Shown here piece after piece: positions 46,270-58,617 of a DNA stretch of 64,000 nucleotides. Under the pieces are notes generated by a model. That model had not been told where the DNA came from. It saw nothing but the letters and a program-made list of their open reading frames with translations, and did not search any database. The position numbers and the translations under genes were made by a program. Origin of the DNA: Piezodorus guildinii (lineage: Eukaryota > Arthropoda > Insecta > Hemiptera > Pentatomidae); NCBI GenBank assembly GCA_023052935.1, contig CM041292.1, forward strand, positions 105,331,906 to 105,395,905, given 5' to 3'. Position 1 is the first letter of the stretch, and each line of letters opens with the position of its first letter.

Positions 46270-48461
46270 TTATCTTCTTTGGATGCAATCCGGCTTTTTC
46301 CGTTTTCCTAGTAACCTCACCACGAGGTCTCCAAGAATTTCTTCTTCTGTAACCAACATTTTCAAAAATGGGTCGTTTTGTTGCGGTTTTCGTAGTAAAT
46401 CACAAACGGAAATACGTGTCGCAAAGTTGACTGCAGTTAGAGAATGAGACCCGAATGTATAGCCTGAAAGCCTAGCCGGGCTTGTGCAAATAGTTTTCTC
46501 CGGTTGTACGCAATACATCTAGTACCGGAGTAATCTCTCGCAGATCTTGGGTGGGATTTCGATTAACAATGGCTTGTGTCAATTTTATGTGGGCGCCGAG
46601 ACCGTTGGCCATCATTGACATCAACATTTCCTGAATGAAATTTGGCAAACTAATTTTGATAGGTGTTTTCGTTTAAGGCGACATCCCCGTTAAAACTGCA
46701 AATTTTTATATGAGCTTCTTCAGCATGCTTACCTTTTAAAAATTATACAAGGAAATTTACCTGAATGATATTTTCTTTCATATTCAACGTGTCATGGCAA
46801 ACACAATATTAAGCTAGTTTCAATAAGAGTTAACAGATATAGTTGTTGACATACAGGATAAACAATCCACCTTATGGATTAATTAATTAAATCAGAGAGG
46901 TAGGGTATTTTAATGACATAAAAATAAACAGAAAAACCGAAAAAAAATTATTTGCCAACCTAATATACCCTACCTGAACACATATGGGTACACATTTCAT
47001 ATTAAAAACAAGCGTTTACTACAATTATGACAGCCAAGACAATCTGAAGACAGCTGAAAAGAAGCTTTAAGAGATTTCCTTTTGTGAACTAAAGAGCTAA
47101 ATCGGAAGATAGGCAAATTCTTCGCCATGTCCAAAATACAGTATTATATCAACATAACTTTTAAATTGTCGCTATTTTCTCTAAGAGGTGTGAATTAATT
47201 ATGTAATAATAGCTTAAAAATTAGGAAATCAGGTAGGCAATCGTAATGAATAATAATTCAATTATATGAATATTTACTTATCATTAATATTTCCGATATT
47301 ATAATAACGAAATAATTGTTATTCGAAAATTATAAAATAAAAATTCTGTTTTGTCTAGTCTGTTAAAATATTTTATTTGTTTAAATCAAAAAAAATCGCT
47401 TAACTTTATTCGGTTCTATCTCTCTACAATTTATTTCGCGACTAAATTAAAATCATATATCGAAAACCTTTAGCATTCAAAAAATTCAATTTCTTTTTTT
47501 TTTTTTTTTTTTGGAAAATTTTATTCTTTTTTAACTTATAAATTATTTAAGTCGTTCGTACTTAAATTTTATTCATTTTTCATTACTTCTAGCAATAAAA
47601 AGCATGTAAATAATTTTGAAATAAATAAATTTAGACAAAACTTGTAGAAATTTTTTTGAAAAATCCGACATTCAAGTCCTATCAGACTATTACAAAAATG
47701 ACTATAATGACTGTTATATTTATCCTTTAAATATAAATGGACATAGATAGGAAAGGTATTTTGCAGTAGAAAATAGCGATTGTTCCAGTTATCCATTGGA
47801 AATTGAAACCTTTACTGCCTAAAAAGAAGGAAAAAAGTAGTCCTTCATTATTTCGAGCAATGGATTGGTCCCAGAGGAAGCGATTAGAGTTGAGCATTGG
47901 AACGCCCTGATGAAATCCTGGAAGAAGTACAAAAAGCGCTGTCAGCTATCTTTTAAATATATCATAAACGAATCCTATCCCTTGAATACGAATAGGTTAA
48001 TATCTCCAATAATGTTTAAATATATCTAATGCGTTTTAAATACTAAAAATTCGCATTAATACTTTATTTTAATCACTGTTGTCAGATCCCGTCTAAAATG
48101 CGGTACTATTTTCCATTTACCTACCTTTCGCACGTACTTTCCTATCTACCTATCCTACATCCCATTTCACCAAATTTTTCCTAGTTTCACTCGCTAATAA
48201 TACGGTACGTATCTCCACACAACTCCATATTTCATTATTTCTTATTTCATGTAATTTTATATATATTTGTACATTATCTTTAGTCATTATCTACTCTGTA
48301 TAGCCCTCTCATTATTATACCTTAGTCATTCTAATTTAATTAACCGATTTCTGTACACATCTAGTTTCTTTTTATTTTTTAATATTGACATCCTTTAGCT
48401 CAATATTTTTTGAAATAGTATATTTAATCTTATTTTAAATGTATCTCTTTCGTATCTTTTT
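46270..48461. other. Intron sequence with one unrecognised ORF
   Basis: The minus strand at 46270-46518 has an 82-codon frame (start MYCVQPEKTICTSPARL) in a locally GC-richer 250 bp directly against the MITE. It matches no family I know and could be a relic of a transposon. The remainder to 48461 has only homopolymer runs (T run at 47492-47512). Confidence 0.35.
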
Positions 48462-48502
48462 AGCCCTGATGATAACCCACAGTGGGGGTCGAAACGTTGG
48501 CA
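48462..48502 (+). ncRNA. Hammerhead-ribozyme-like motif
   Basis: AGCC, CTGATGA (48466-48472), T, A.ACCC...GGGT.C hairpin, GAAA (48491-48494), overlapping ACGT (48494-48497), T (48498), GGCA. GCC/GGC forms a three-pair helix I. The sequence outside the boxes is unrelated to the 35-kb copies, so the shared boxes point to conserved function and not to recent common origin. Confidence 0.6.
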
Positions 48503-48654
48503 GAAAATAAATGGTTGAAACTACCTAATTGTTTCATTCATCGGCCATCAACCGGACTAATTCCGTCTAGTAATTCTCAATGATCCACTAATTATATCCA
48601 ATATGATTTAGTGATTATTGTACATAACATTTTTTAAATGTTATATTATTTAAT

Positions 48655-48815
48655 TTAAACATGAGTTTCCAACGAAACAATGTAATTCTTTAAAGTTTTT
48701 AATTTCACTTGCTATATTTTAACTCTAACTTTAATTAATAGTTCTATAATCCATATTAACAACCAGGTAAGTAAAAGTCGTGTAATGAAAGCTTCCCGCA
48801 CCAGATTTTTAAATA
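48655..48815 (-). repeat. Family T repeat, end fragment
   Basis: Minus strand: AAAATCTGGTGCGGG, a TTTCATTACA interruption, CGACTTTTACTTACCTGG, then the AT-rich inner part with GTTTCGTTGGAAAC. Matches 1087-1232. Lies 150 bp downstream of a hammerhead-like motif, as the family T copy at 34-35 kb also does. Confidence 0.65.
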
Positions 48816-51717
48816 TAGGATCGTGTTCATCGTTCAGAAAAACTGTTTTTTGACTTTTGAATAATAGTCAACCTAATGATAGATCAAGTCACGAAGGCTA
48901 TCAAAGAAGATCTCGATCTCGATTTATTTTATAGAAGTTTTGGAATACTTTCGAAAATACAGCCATAGCCTAATTAAGAGATGTTTTGAAGGATTAGAGA
49001 CTAAAGATCATTAATACATATCAGAGCCCCGAAACAGGGGTAGCTTTACAAACAACCCTTCTTTGATTTTCCACCTCCAATTTATGATAGAATCAATTTT
49101 TGATAAAATTGCTGTCTGTTCATTTTATTTTGGTTTATTTTTTTCGTAATTAACGGTTGTAATACATTACGAAAATATAGAACTTCTCTCAAACTGAAGT
49201 GTCAGGTTCGATAATCGCATTAAAAAAAATCCGTCTGTTCGCCTTACGAATTAATGATTTGAAAAATTGTTATGTGGTTATCGCCGTTCGATAGAGAATC
49301 ACAATACCTGTAATATAAACGTAAAATAATTGAAAGTGTTCAAAATTTAACGGTCATACTTCATTTTAAACTTATCAGTCCTTATTTGTATTTTTTCTTA
49401 AATATAAATTTATACGATAGTTTTAATAATGAATCGTCTTTCTTAAACCTTCCAATAACCTTTGAAAACCTTTTTGAACACGTAATACGATAAAAAAGAT
49501 AGGTTCATTGCTTACATAACTTGATAACAAAAATAATAAAGAAGAGATATTAAGCGTGAATAGTCATGTTCCATTTTAAACTGTGTTCTGTTGAAATGTT
49601 ATGAATATAATTCGTGTTAATTACATTTTAATATTAGTTTATCGAAAATTCTAAGATTTAATTCGACTTAAGTGTATATACTGCTTACTGGAGTATTTTA
49701 CAAATTTCTCTGCAAACCATCAACCTCTTTATCAAAGTTTTAAAAACGTTTATGTTTGTTATAAATAGAGGCAGGAGTTTTGTGAAGTAAAACGTGCAGT
49801 AAAAATCTCGAAATGTGCAAAATAGTACAGTGAAACCTCAAAATATAAAATTGAGATTATATGTACCTTAAACGTCCAATAAATATATTAACCTAAATAT
49901 ATGTAGACAAGGAACCTTTAGAAGTAGTTTTATTGAGAAATTATTTCCCTATAGTTAATAAAACATAACCATGAATCATGTGAATAAAAGATTTATATAC
50001 AATTTTTTTTTTAACTTGATAAAATTATCCATATTATTAACTAGTTTAAAAAAATAATAGATCATCAATCAAGTATTCATCTGACTCGTACTTTTAATAG
50101 TTAATTATATAGTGAATTTACAAAACAAATTGTAAGTTAATCTAGAAGAGCTCACTGAAAACAGATTGAAGAATTGATCAGAAATGCTTGTGAATAATAA
50201 ATAGAGATATGTTATATAGATCAGGGTAATTAATTTAATATATATAATTTTATTAAATAATACTCAATGGTAATTTACTGATGTTTTGTATAGGTTTATT
50301 TTTTTCTGCTTCTATATATGCTATATAGTGCCAGCTAACAACAAAATAAATAATAATAATTTTTATAAATTACATCCTTAATTATAACAAGGAAGAATTT
50401 GTTTTTAAGTGTTTTATACTAACCGTCTGCTTGGAACATTCTTTCACTGATTTATTTTGACTGAACACGAGCGAAACAGAACACATTTTTTCTCAGTTCA
50501 GATATAAGCTCGGGATAAATAGATATCCACGTTTTAATTTTTGACGTGACACTTTTTATCCTTTTGGCATTATTTAAACATTGACATTTAATTTATTTTT
50601 AACCACAGAAAATTCTGAAGAAAATCTGAAATTTGATTTCCCTCTTAAAACTAAATACTCAGAGAGAATTCTGAAGGGTTGTAAAATTAAGAATTCAGTA
50701 TGACCACAATAACAATGAACATCTTGGAATTAGTTCCAGTAGTGGCTGGGTTTATATTAAAGGAAAATGGCTAATTATCATTGCTAATTTCAAAACTCTA
50801 TAGCTTAACATATTTCAAATTATTTTATTTATTGTTTATTTATTTTATTTTTTTATTTATTTTTTTTTTTTTTTGTAAGCATTTTAATGACGAATTTCTT
50901 TTTTTATTCGTTTTTTGTGTTCTAAGTTTCTTGAAACGTAAGACCTTAAATATTTGGTAAAGAGGTGGATTTTTCTTTGTCGATTGCAAATGTTCATTAT
51001 TAAATAAAAATTAACAAAAAGTTAATTACCTGAAGAAAAAAAACATTTGGTAAGAAGATATTGTGTTTTGAACTTAGTAATCGTGATTCGTACTACCCGT
51101 GAATATAAATAATAATATTTCTACTGATTTTCATAGTAACTTGCCATCAACTCATTTCTTCTGAAATGGAAGTCTATTAGTGATTTCACATCAAATGTTT
51201 TCCTATATATTATAATTTCCTACGTTTTTGTTTAGTTAATACTAAATCTTTACATTTGTTTAATGCTTCGAGCTTTATAAATAATTAATCCATCTTTTTA
51301 ATAATTAATCTTTATATTGAAGACTTCAGATCATTTCAGTTCGAAACACCAATATCTGATTATTGCACCAAAGTAGTTTTTTGTTAAGGCATATAACTTT
51401 CGTCCTGCATGTTATTTATTTTTTTGTAAATTTCTGTAAGCCGCAAAAATAGTTTTATTGCTATGCTTGAAAATATTTAATACAGTTACAGATTGAGAAA
51501 GGCATACAGAATTTAATCATGAAGCTGTTCCAACCTTTGATATAGCAGGCGTAGCAGCCAAACAAACTTAATTTCAACCGCTGCTATAGAGCCTTTTATT
51601 CACTCTCAGCATACTGAGGGATCGGGACCACTAATTCAACTCTTTGTATTGCTCCATTTAGTTAAACAACCAATGACCACATGTGTTCAGGACCTGATTC
51701 AAAACCTAAACAGAAAA
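48816..51717. other. AT-rich intron sequence, nothing recognised
   Basis: Almost 3 kb without a recognisable gene or repeat family; T-rich runs near 50830-50875 only. Confidence 0.4.
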
Positions 51718-52885
51718 AATCTGATGCGCGCAACACCCGACTTTTACTTATCTTCGTTGTTAAAATCAATTTAAGAATTTTTAAATACATTAAAAGATAC
51801 AAATAAATTGTTAACGAATTCATTTTCAAAATTTCAATAGAAACATGTGTTTTATTAAATAATCTATTATATTTTTATCAACTACAATTAGTTAGTTTTA
51901 TCGGTTATTCATCACTCTCCGTTAACCTTTAAAATTCCGTATATAAGATAATATTTTTTCTAAAATCATTAGCTATCCAACGGTATATTATACATCTATA
52001 TTGCTATTATTTTGTTGAAAAACGCAAATATTGCAAAAAAAAAATATTTTAGTTGTTTATAAAATTCGCTCAACTTGCATATTTACCAGTTATTTATTAA
52101 TGCTGGGATAGAGCACCAGTCTACTGTGCTCCGGATCCTGGGTTCGAATCCCGGCTGTGGCGGAATATTATTTATTCTGTTATTTCAGTCGGGGGGCGAC
52201 CCTAGGATATGGAGACCCTCCTGGGGCAGACCCAGCCTCTATAAAGTGGGTACCCAAATTGGGGAAAAAACCTGGCGGCTGAGTGTGATCTCGGCCTAAT
52301 CATCTTATTGCACGGCCGTTGGCCTAGAAACAGTACGAATCTCTATATGTACTGAGCCCAAGACCCTTCATGGGTTGAAGTGGTACAGGTTTTTTTTGGT
52401 TTTTTTCTATTAATGCTAATAAGATGATGTTTCAGTTTTTTTTAATCTATAAAATTAAAGGTACTTTAGAGGAAGAAAATTTAAATCTTGAAATCTATTA
52501 TTTAAATCTACATCATAATAAAGCCCATCAAATGTTACATCGATATATAGAGTTTAATCAAAATCGTTAGAGCCGTTTTTGAGAAAATTGTAAAAAGGTG
52601 CAAAATGCATGGTATAAAGTGCCTCGTCTGGTTAGCTGATTTTGATTAAAAATATTTTGTAACATCTCAGGTGTATAGTTGTCTTAAATATGAAATTTCA
52701 GTGCCATGGCACTTTTAGTTTTCGCCTGGGAGTTACCACACACATACACAGACCTTTTTGCGGGACTTGGTAATTTGAGACCCTAAAACGTGTATTTCCG
52801 TTGAAAACTGGAATTCGAAAATTTTCACGATCGCAATACTTTCTCTGACTATATATTCCATATATAGGTAAGTGAATGTAAAAAT
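51718..52885 (+). repeat. Family T repeat interrupted by a SINE
   Basis: Starts at CTGATGCGCGCAACACCCGAC and ends at CCATATATAGGTAAGTGAATGTA. All family landmarks are present (ATCCAACGGTATATTATACAT, AAAATCGTTAGAGCCGTTTTTGAG, GCATGGTATAAAGTG, ACGTGTATTTCCGTTGAAAAC). A 303-bp SINE sits at 52105-52407; without it the element is about 855 bp, close to the copy at 34104-35022. Confidence 0.82.
52105..52407 (+). mobile_element. tRNA-derived SINE with a 10-bp TSD
   Basis: TATTAATGCT at 52095-52104 and 52408-52417 delimits the insertion. The head has a pol III B box (GGTTCGAATCC at about 52142-52152) preceded by GAGCACCAG.CTACTG, the remnant of an anticodon arm. The A box region is short or degenerate. 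The tRNA-unrelated body (GGAGACCCTCCTGGG, CCTGGCGGCTGAGTGTGATCTC, GGCCTAGAAACAGTACGAATCT) and a T-rich tail follow. The 53-kb copy shares the body. Confidence 0.88.
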
Positions 52886-53084
52886 AGCTAGGTTTAGTTT
52901 CCATTATTTTTCATGTTGGATAAATTATTTGTTTTTAATTATAATATTAACGAGTTTAAGATATTATACCTGACATTTCCTATAGTTTTTTTTATTAATA
53001 CAAATCCTTATGTTTACAATAAATTTTTCAACTTTTATTCATGGATCAATTTCAAGGAACGAACAGTCTAAAATAAATTTTGTT

Positions 53085-53395
53085 AGCCCATCAGCGTGGT
53101 CTACTGGATAAAGACCTGTGTTTTCTAGGTCACGGGTTCGAATTTTTTGTTAATAAGTATGAATATTATTTCTATTATTTCAGCTGTTGGGCGACTCTGT
53201 GGTATGAAGACCCTCACGGAGCACAACTAGCCTCTTAAAGTGAGTACCCAAAAATGTTGAAGAAACCTGGCTGGCTGAGAGTAATCTCAGCCTAATCACC
53301 TTATTGCGCCGTCTTTGGTGTAGAAACAGTACGAATCTTTGTATGACTTAGCCCAAGGCCCATTTATGGGTTGTAATGGTATAGGATATTTATTA
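53085..53395 (+). mobile_element. tRNA-derived SINE, second copy
   Basis: Better-preserved tRNA head: GCGTGGTCTACTGGATAAAGAC (A box region) and GGTCACGGGTTCGAAT (B box). The same body follows as in the 52-kb copy: GAAGACCCTCACGGAGCACA, CCTGGCTGGCTGAGAGTAATCTCAGCCTAATCA, TAGAAACAGTACGAATCT and GCCCAAGGCCCATTTATGGG. About 75-80% identical to it by eye, hence an older insertion. TSDs not clear. Confidence 0.85.
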
Positions 53396-53569
53396 ATTAA
53401 AAAAATAAAAATAATAGAAAATTTTACTACTTATTTTGGCATGATTCTCCAATTTAATATAATATTTATTTATCGACAAGTCTTTATGGATAAATAAGCT
53501 GTTCATATATTACACACGAAAATCGTAAATTTTTTTCTATTAAATAAAATAAAATAATATGATCGATAA

Positions 53570-53660
53570 AAACTTTCAATTTTATTCACGAATATTACAA
53601 TCTGTCCTAATTTGTAGCTAAATTACAATACAAAAATGAAAGCAAAGTAGTTTGAGCCCC
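53570..53660 (-). repeat. Jockey-type LINE 3' UTR scrap
   Basis: AATTTTATTCACGAATATTACAATCTGTCCTAATTTG resembles the 3' UTR at 20622-20665 of the near-complete LINE (TTTTTATTGAGAAAATTTTACAATCTGTCCCAATTTGG). Only this terminal piece is seen. From 53660 to 54400 nothing else is recognised. Confidence 0.5.
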
Positions 53661-54411
53661 GTGCCATAGCTATCTAGTATATTTAGTTAACAGTGAAGAA
53701 GAATTAAGTTACAAAAAAATAAATACATATTACGTGAAAATAATCCCACATTGTGTGATTCAAAACGTAATATGGTTCTGTAAAGTGGTCAGTTTTTTTA
53801 GATTATTTATTTAAACAATTACTTTCAACGATTTATTTAGTAAATTAACTTTATATGAGCTATATTTGGAAGTTGATAATACACAGATTAACCGTTTAAA
53901 AAATATATTGGAACCGGAAGTAGCTATAGTGTTGTTGATGACTGAAACTGATATTGCAGTAACCCAAGTCAGTGGCACTTCGAGACAAAAAAAGCTGGCG
54001 CCATAAATATTTCTACAAAATCCTTACATTGTGAACGAAAGCACGAATGAACTTTAAGACCATAACAGTGGTGGAAGAAAATGTAACTCAATGCTTCTTC
54101 CTAAACAGGGAATCTACTAACAGTGTCTTTATATGGTCACAGTTTTATTTTAAAACTTATACATCTATAAGTTATCGTGCACTCTTAAGTCGCTAGTTCA
54201 AACAAAAAAAAAAAAAAAATCAAACGATGAAGAGGAATATTCTGGATGAGTAATGCATTTATTTATGCATCTGACTTACTTTGTATATTCTCCGACATTT
54301 CCAATCTGTTAAATATGTTTAAATATATTACATTTCCTTAGAACAATTTATTCAATATTGTCCTGAAAATACATCATTAGTAATTTGTCTTTAAATACTT
54401 TCAAAAGTTTA

Positions 54412-57400
54412 TAATAGTAATAATAATAATAATAATAGGCTTACCGAACCCGAAGGTTCGATGCCGATACCACCAAATTCTATCTACACAGACTCGTCCA
54501 ATGTTCGCCGTTCAAGCCCAAGCCCCCGAGATCAGCCTTAGCGCAATCCTCCCATCGACGCTTCGGCCTACCTTTCGGACAGATGTGGCGTCAGTGGATA
54601 GTCGGATCAGCAAATACCAACTTTCTCGGAATCCGCTCCTCATCGAGCCCAACAACTTTACTCGCCCATTTGAGTCTCCGCGATGCTATAAACTGAATTA
54701 TATTCACAGGACAAAAGTTCCGCAATTCCGCGTTGTGCAACCTTCTATACTCCCCAGTGGCCTCATCTCTCTTCGGACCAAAAATTTTACGCAGCACCTT
54801 ATTTTCGAAAACCTTAAGCCTTTGTTCATCCTTCAAAGTAAGCGGCCACGTTTCACATCAGTAAAGAACCGTCGGAAGAATAATAGTTTTATAAATTCTA
54901 ACCTTGAAGTTTTTAGATAGAAGCCGCGAACTAAGTAACTTAACAACTAAATAATAACACGAATTTCCCACCTTTAACCGGGACTTTATTTCTTCCTGGA
55001 TTTCATTTTTTTTATTATCATTGAACCTAAATACTTGAATTTCTCTACGTGTTCAAAAGTATGCTCTGGTATATCAATATCACCAAGATCGCCACCGTTT
55101 CTGCTACTAATCATATTTTTCGTCTTATCGGTATTTAATTCGAGTCCTATTTCTTTACCGATTTTTATTAACACACTTGTATTTAGTTGTATGGTTTCCG
55201 TCTCTTCACCTAGCAGTACCAAATCATCGGCACACACCAAAACAGGAATCCTGTCACCCATATTTAAAGCTTTCTCGGTACACATCACCTTTTCTATGGC
55301 ATATTCTAAAGCTATATTAAATAATACAGGTGAAAGGGAGTCACTCTGTTTCAAACCCGATCGCACCTCAAATCTCTCGGAGTAATTATGACCGATTCTA
55401 ACTTTATGGAATGTTTCCGACAAACACATCTTTACTAGGTTTACTAAATTTCTAGGTATCCCCTGATCAATCATGATCTTTATAGCTTCTGACGGTCTAT
55501 TGAATCATAAGCCTTTTTAAAATCGATATAAAGTTAATCGACTACACCGTTGTACTCCAATTTTTTCTCTAATATTTGACGTAAGGAAAATATTTGATCA
55601 ATAGTCGAGCGATTCTGCCTAAAACCACATTGGTAATCTCCGATAATTTCCTCAGCGTATTCCGTGATTCGGCTTGTTAGTATTGACGAAAATATTTTAT
55701 AGCATACTGGGAGAAGAGAGATCCCACGATAGTTGTTACAATCCGTCCTCGGTCCTTTTTTGTGAATCGGAATAAGTATTGATTCTTTCCATTCTTCAGG
55801 CATTTTTTCATTTTCCCAGATCTTTTTAACTAAAACATGTAATTTGGAAACGCCCGCTTCTCCACACGCCTTGATTAATTCACTCGTGATATTATCATTT
55901 CCTGCAGCTTTATAACGTTTTAATTTCCCTATCGCCATTTCGACTTCCTCTTTACTCGGTGCGTCTATCCATGGTTCAGCGCTCTGATATTCAGATAGAG
56001 GAGATTGATTATTATTTTTCGTATTTGAAATACCGTCAAAGTGTTGTTTAAATGTATTTAATATCTCAGTCAGTTCCGCAATTATATTGTTTTTTGCATT
56101 TTTAACTGCATTCAATAGGGGTTCAAATTTTTTACGCGATTTGTTTATACCTTTGTACATCTCTCTTACGTTATTTTCGCTTCTGTGTTTTTCTATTTCT
56201 ATTACTACCCGAAAGTAAGTCACGTTATTATTGCTTGGATTATTTAAGGAATCCAGTTTAGCGGTTTTTCACACATATTTTGACAATCCCCGTCGAACCA
56301 GGGTTTGTTCGTTTTATTTTCCATTTTCCCAAGACACAAATTACCGACCTCTTTGATATTATCCCTGATCCCTTCCCATAGTTTGTTTACATCTTCGTTT
56401 TCCTCGTCTTCGAACCTATTATTTACTTCTATCGCGAATTGTTTTATAATTTCGGGATTGTTTAATTTAACTAACTCAAAATTCCTGGGATGAATATAGT
56501 TCTGTGTTCTCTTTTTCGTAATTAGTTTTTGTCGAAATTTCGCAATTACTAATTCATGATCAGAACCACATTCTGCACCACGATACGATCTCACGTTAAT
56601 TATGCTGCTTTGCCATCTGTTTTGTACTAAAACATGATCGATTTGATTCCGCGTTTGTCCATCCGGTGATGTCCACGTATACTTAAGAATATCCTTAAGT
56701 TTAAACGTAGTACTTTTGATTACTAGATTTTTCGAAATTGCAAAGTTTATTAGTCGGGTCCCATTATCATTACTATATTCGTGCAAATTTTCTTTACCGA
56801 TTGTAGGACGATTCGCATTTTACTTCATCATCACTGTCGGTGGGAGAATGAATGTTTATAAACGCGATTTTAAACCAACGACCTTGAAATGTAGCAACTG
56901 ATATTCTTTCACTAAAGAACTGTACGTCCAGTATTGCGGAAAGAAATCTATTCCTAATCAGAAACCCTGTACCTAAACAATAATTAACGCTCCCCCCGTA
57001 CCAAATAGTATACTTTCCTTCTGTTAACGAACCCTCTCCTGGCCAGCGAACCTCTTGTAATGCAAAGATGTCTAAATGGTACCCCTTGACTTCATTCGTT
57101 ACCGACTTTAACTACCTGCCGTATTTAAACTAACGTTCCACGTTCCTATTGTTATATCTCTAAATTTCATCTTGCGCCATGATTCCTTTGAAGCAGTCCC
57201 CACTCGGAGAACCGAACGGGGGACTAGTTTACCTCCGAATAATGAGCGTTTTACTTTAGAGGAATCCATGACTGTTTGTGGTATTTTGTGAACTAAAATA
57301 TGTGAGTATAGCGTTCGAACCTACGTCACACCCTCCAGCAAGCCTGGAGGGCCGCTCTCATAGTTGGTCTCCGAGTCCATCGGACTTAGCCGGGAGGAGC

Positions 57401-57484
57401 TTCCGAGGAAATTCCACGGACCATCCCCACATCTGCCACCCGTGGGACGCTCCCCATGCGCGGTAATGAGATCCGCGCGAGGTC
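54412..57484 (-). mobile_element. Full-length but decayed RTE-like LINE with a 10-bp TSD
   Basis: CAAAAGTTTA at 54402-54411 and 57485-57494 brackets 3073 bp on the minus strand. The 5' end is a GC-rich leader (GACCTCGCGCGGATCTC and so on, 57270-57484). The 3' end is a (TTA)n tail, seen as (TAA)n at 54417-54439. The TSD and GC-rich leader argue that this is a complete insertion. It is the longer relative of the LINE nested at 31153-31904. Confidence 0.9.
54440..57269 (-). pseudogene. RTE-like ORF: endonuclease, RT and C-terminal tail in broken frames
   Basis: Reading from 57269: a leader (MDSSKVKRSLFGG), then at 57172 MKFRDITIGTWNV, the usual start of the endonuclease. After a frameshift come FALQEVRWPGEGSL and FINIHSPTDSDDEVK. 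About 50 codons that should include the catalytic GDFNA box are deleted near 56815. The frame resumes at TIGKENLHEYSNDNGTRLINF, QIDHVLVQNRWQ, SYRGAECGSDHELVI, ending near 56244. RT follows in 56223-55534 (KAAGNDNITSELI, ILIPIHKKGPRTDCNNYRGI, CGFRQNRSTIDQIFSLRQIL) and 55474-54986 (GLKQSDSLSPVLFN, VCADDLVLLGEE). The tail is at 54836-54591 (RRLKWASKVVGLDEERI). At least four frame breaks. Confidence 0.9.
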
Positions 57485-57494
57485 CAAAAGTTTA

Positions 57495-58250
57495 ATTTCA
57501 TGAAGTTAAACCGACCTTTTTGGGTTGTTCCCCCATCTTCAATACTCATTTTACTTTCTTTAGTATTATATATTTGCATTAATTGTTCACTAAACCATAT
57601 TATAATTTGACTAATAAGGTTTTTACCATTTTCCATATACAAATTTATCATTACATTGATTTTTAACGAAATAAATACATTATTTCAGTAATATTCATTT
57701 GGTCTAAAATGTTACCAAAATATTCATTCCTTTATAGTAAGTCAATGTTTGGAGATTCTTTCCCCATCTTCAAGATTAATTTTTTTTTCTTCTTTTGGAA
57801 GAATTTAAAGACCAATTGACTTCCTCTTTATTAATTTGTTTATTCAATCCAGTCAAAACTATTTATTTTTTTAAGTATGGAACTACATATCCCGTTTACA
57901 TCATAACTAGATTACTTTATTAAAATGTATAATGATGGAATCGATACAAATTTAATGATCAAATTGTGTTCTGTAAAATCAGTATTTATTAATTTTGATT
58001 AATTTTCGAATAAATAACGATGTGTTCGTTTATGAGATACATCTGTCATCAAGCTCCTATACATCATTTAATACATGCATAAAGGCATTATTCGATTAAT
58101 TAAATACACTTGAAAGACAATGGAAAAAGTGACTTGGAGAGCTGGAGTCTTCAAGACCACACATTATATGTTTCTGACCCGTTATAACCGCATTGCTAAT
58201 AAGTACTGAAGGTACTGCATAGTCTGCCCCCTATCTATATTGAAAAATAA
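57495..58250. other. Intron sequence between two LINEs
   Basis: AT-rich, no gene or repeat recognised. Confidence 0.35.
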
Positions 58251-58493
58251 ACTTGTTTGTTTGTTTGTTTGGGCTTTAAGGCGTAAAACTTCAAGGTCAT
58301 CAACGCCTGTATATCTTTAATCTTTTATCGCTAAGGTAATATTAAAAAAGGAACGGTATAAATAGAAGTAAAATATAAAGAAAAATAGTAAAATGAAATA
58401 ATTGTCATTTAATTTAAGAAAAATACATAAATGTTAATAAAGATTTCCGAAGAAATAAAAAATAAATAAATAAAATAAAAATTAAAAAAACAA

Positions 58494-58497
<4 letters not shown>

Positions 58498-58562
<65 letters not shown>
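58498..58562. repeat. (TA)n microsatellite inside a LINE 3' UTR
   Basis: Uninterrupted TA tract of about 65 bases between the ORF2 stop and the 3' end of the RNase H LINE. Confidence 0.9.
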
Positions 58563-58565
<3 letters not shown>

Positions 58566-58617
58566 AAAAATATCACTATTAATCACTGCAGATATATAAT
58601 GCTAATTACGATAAGTG

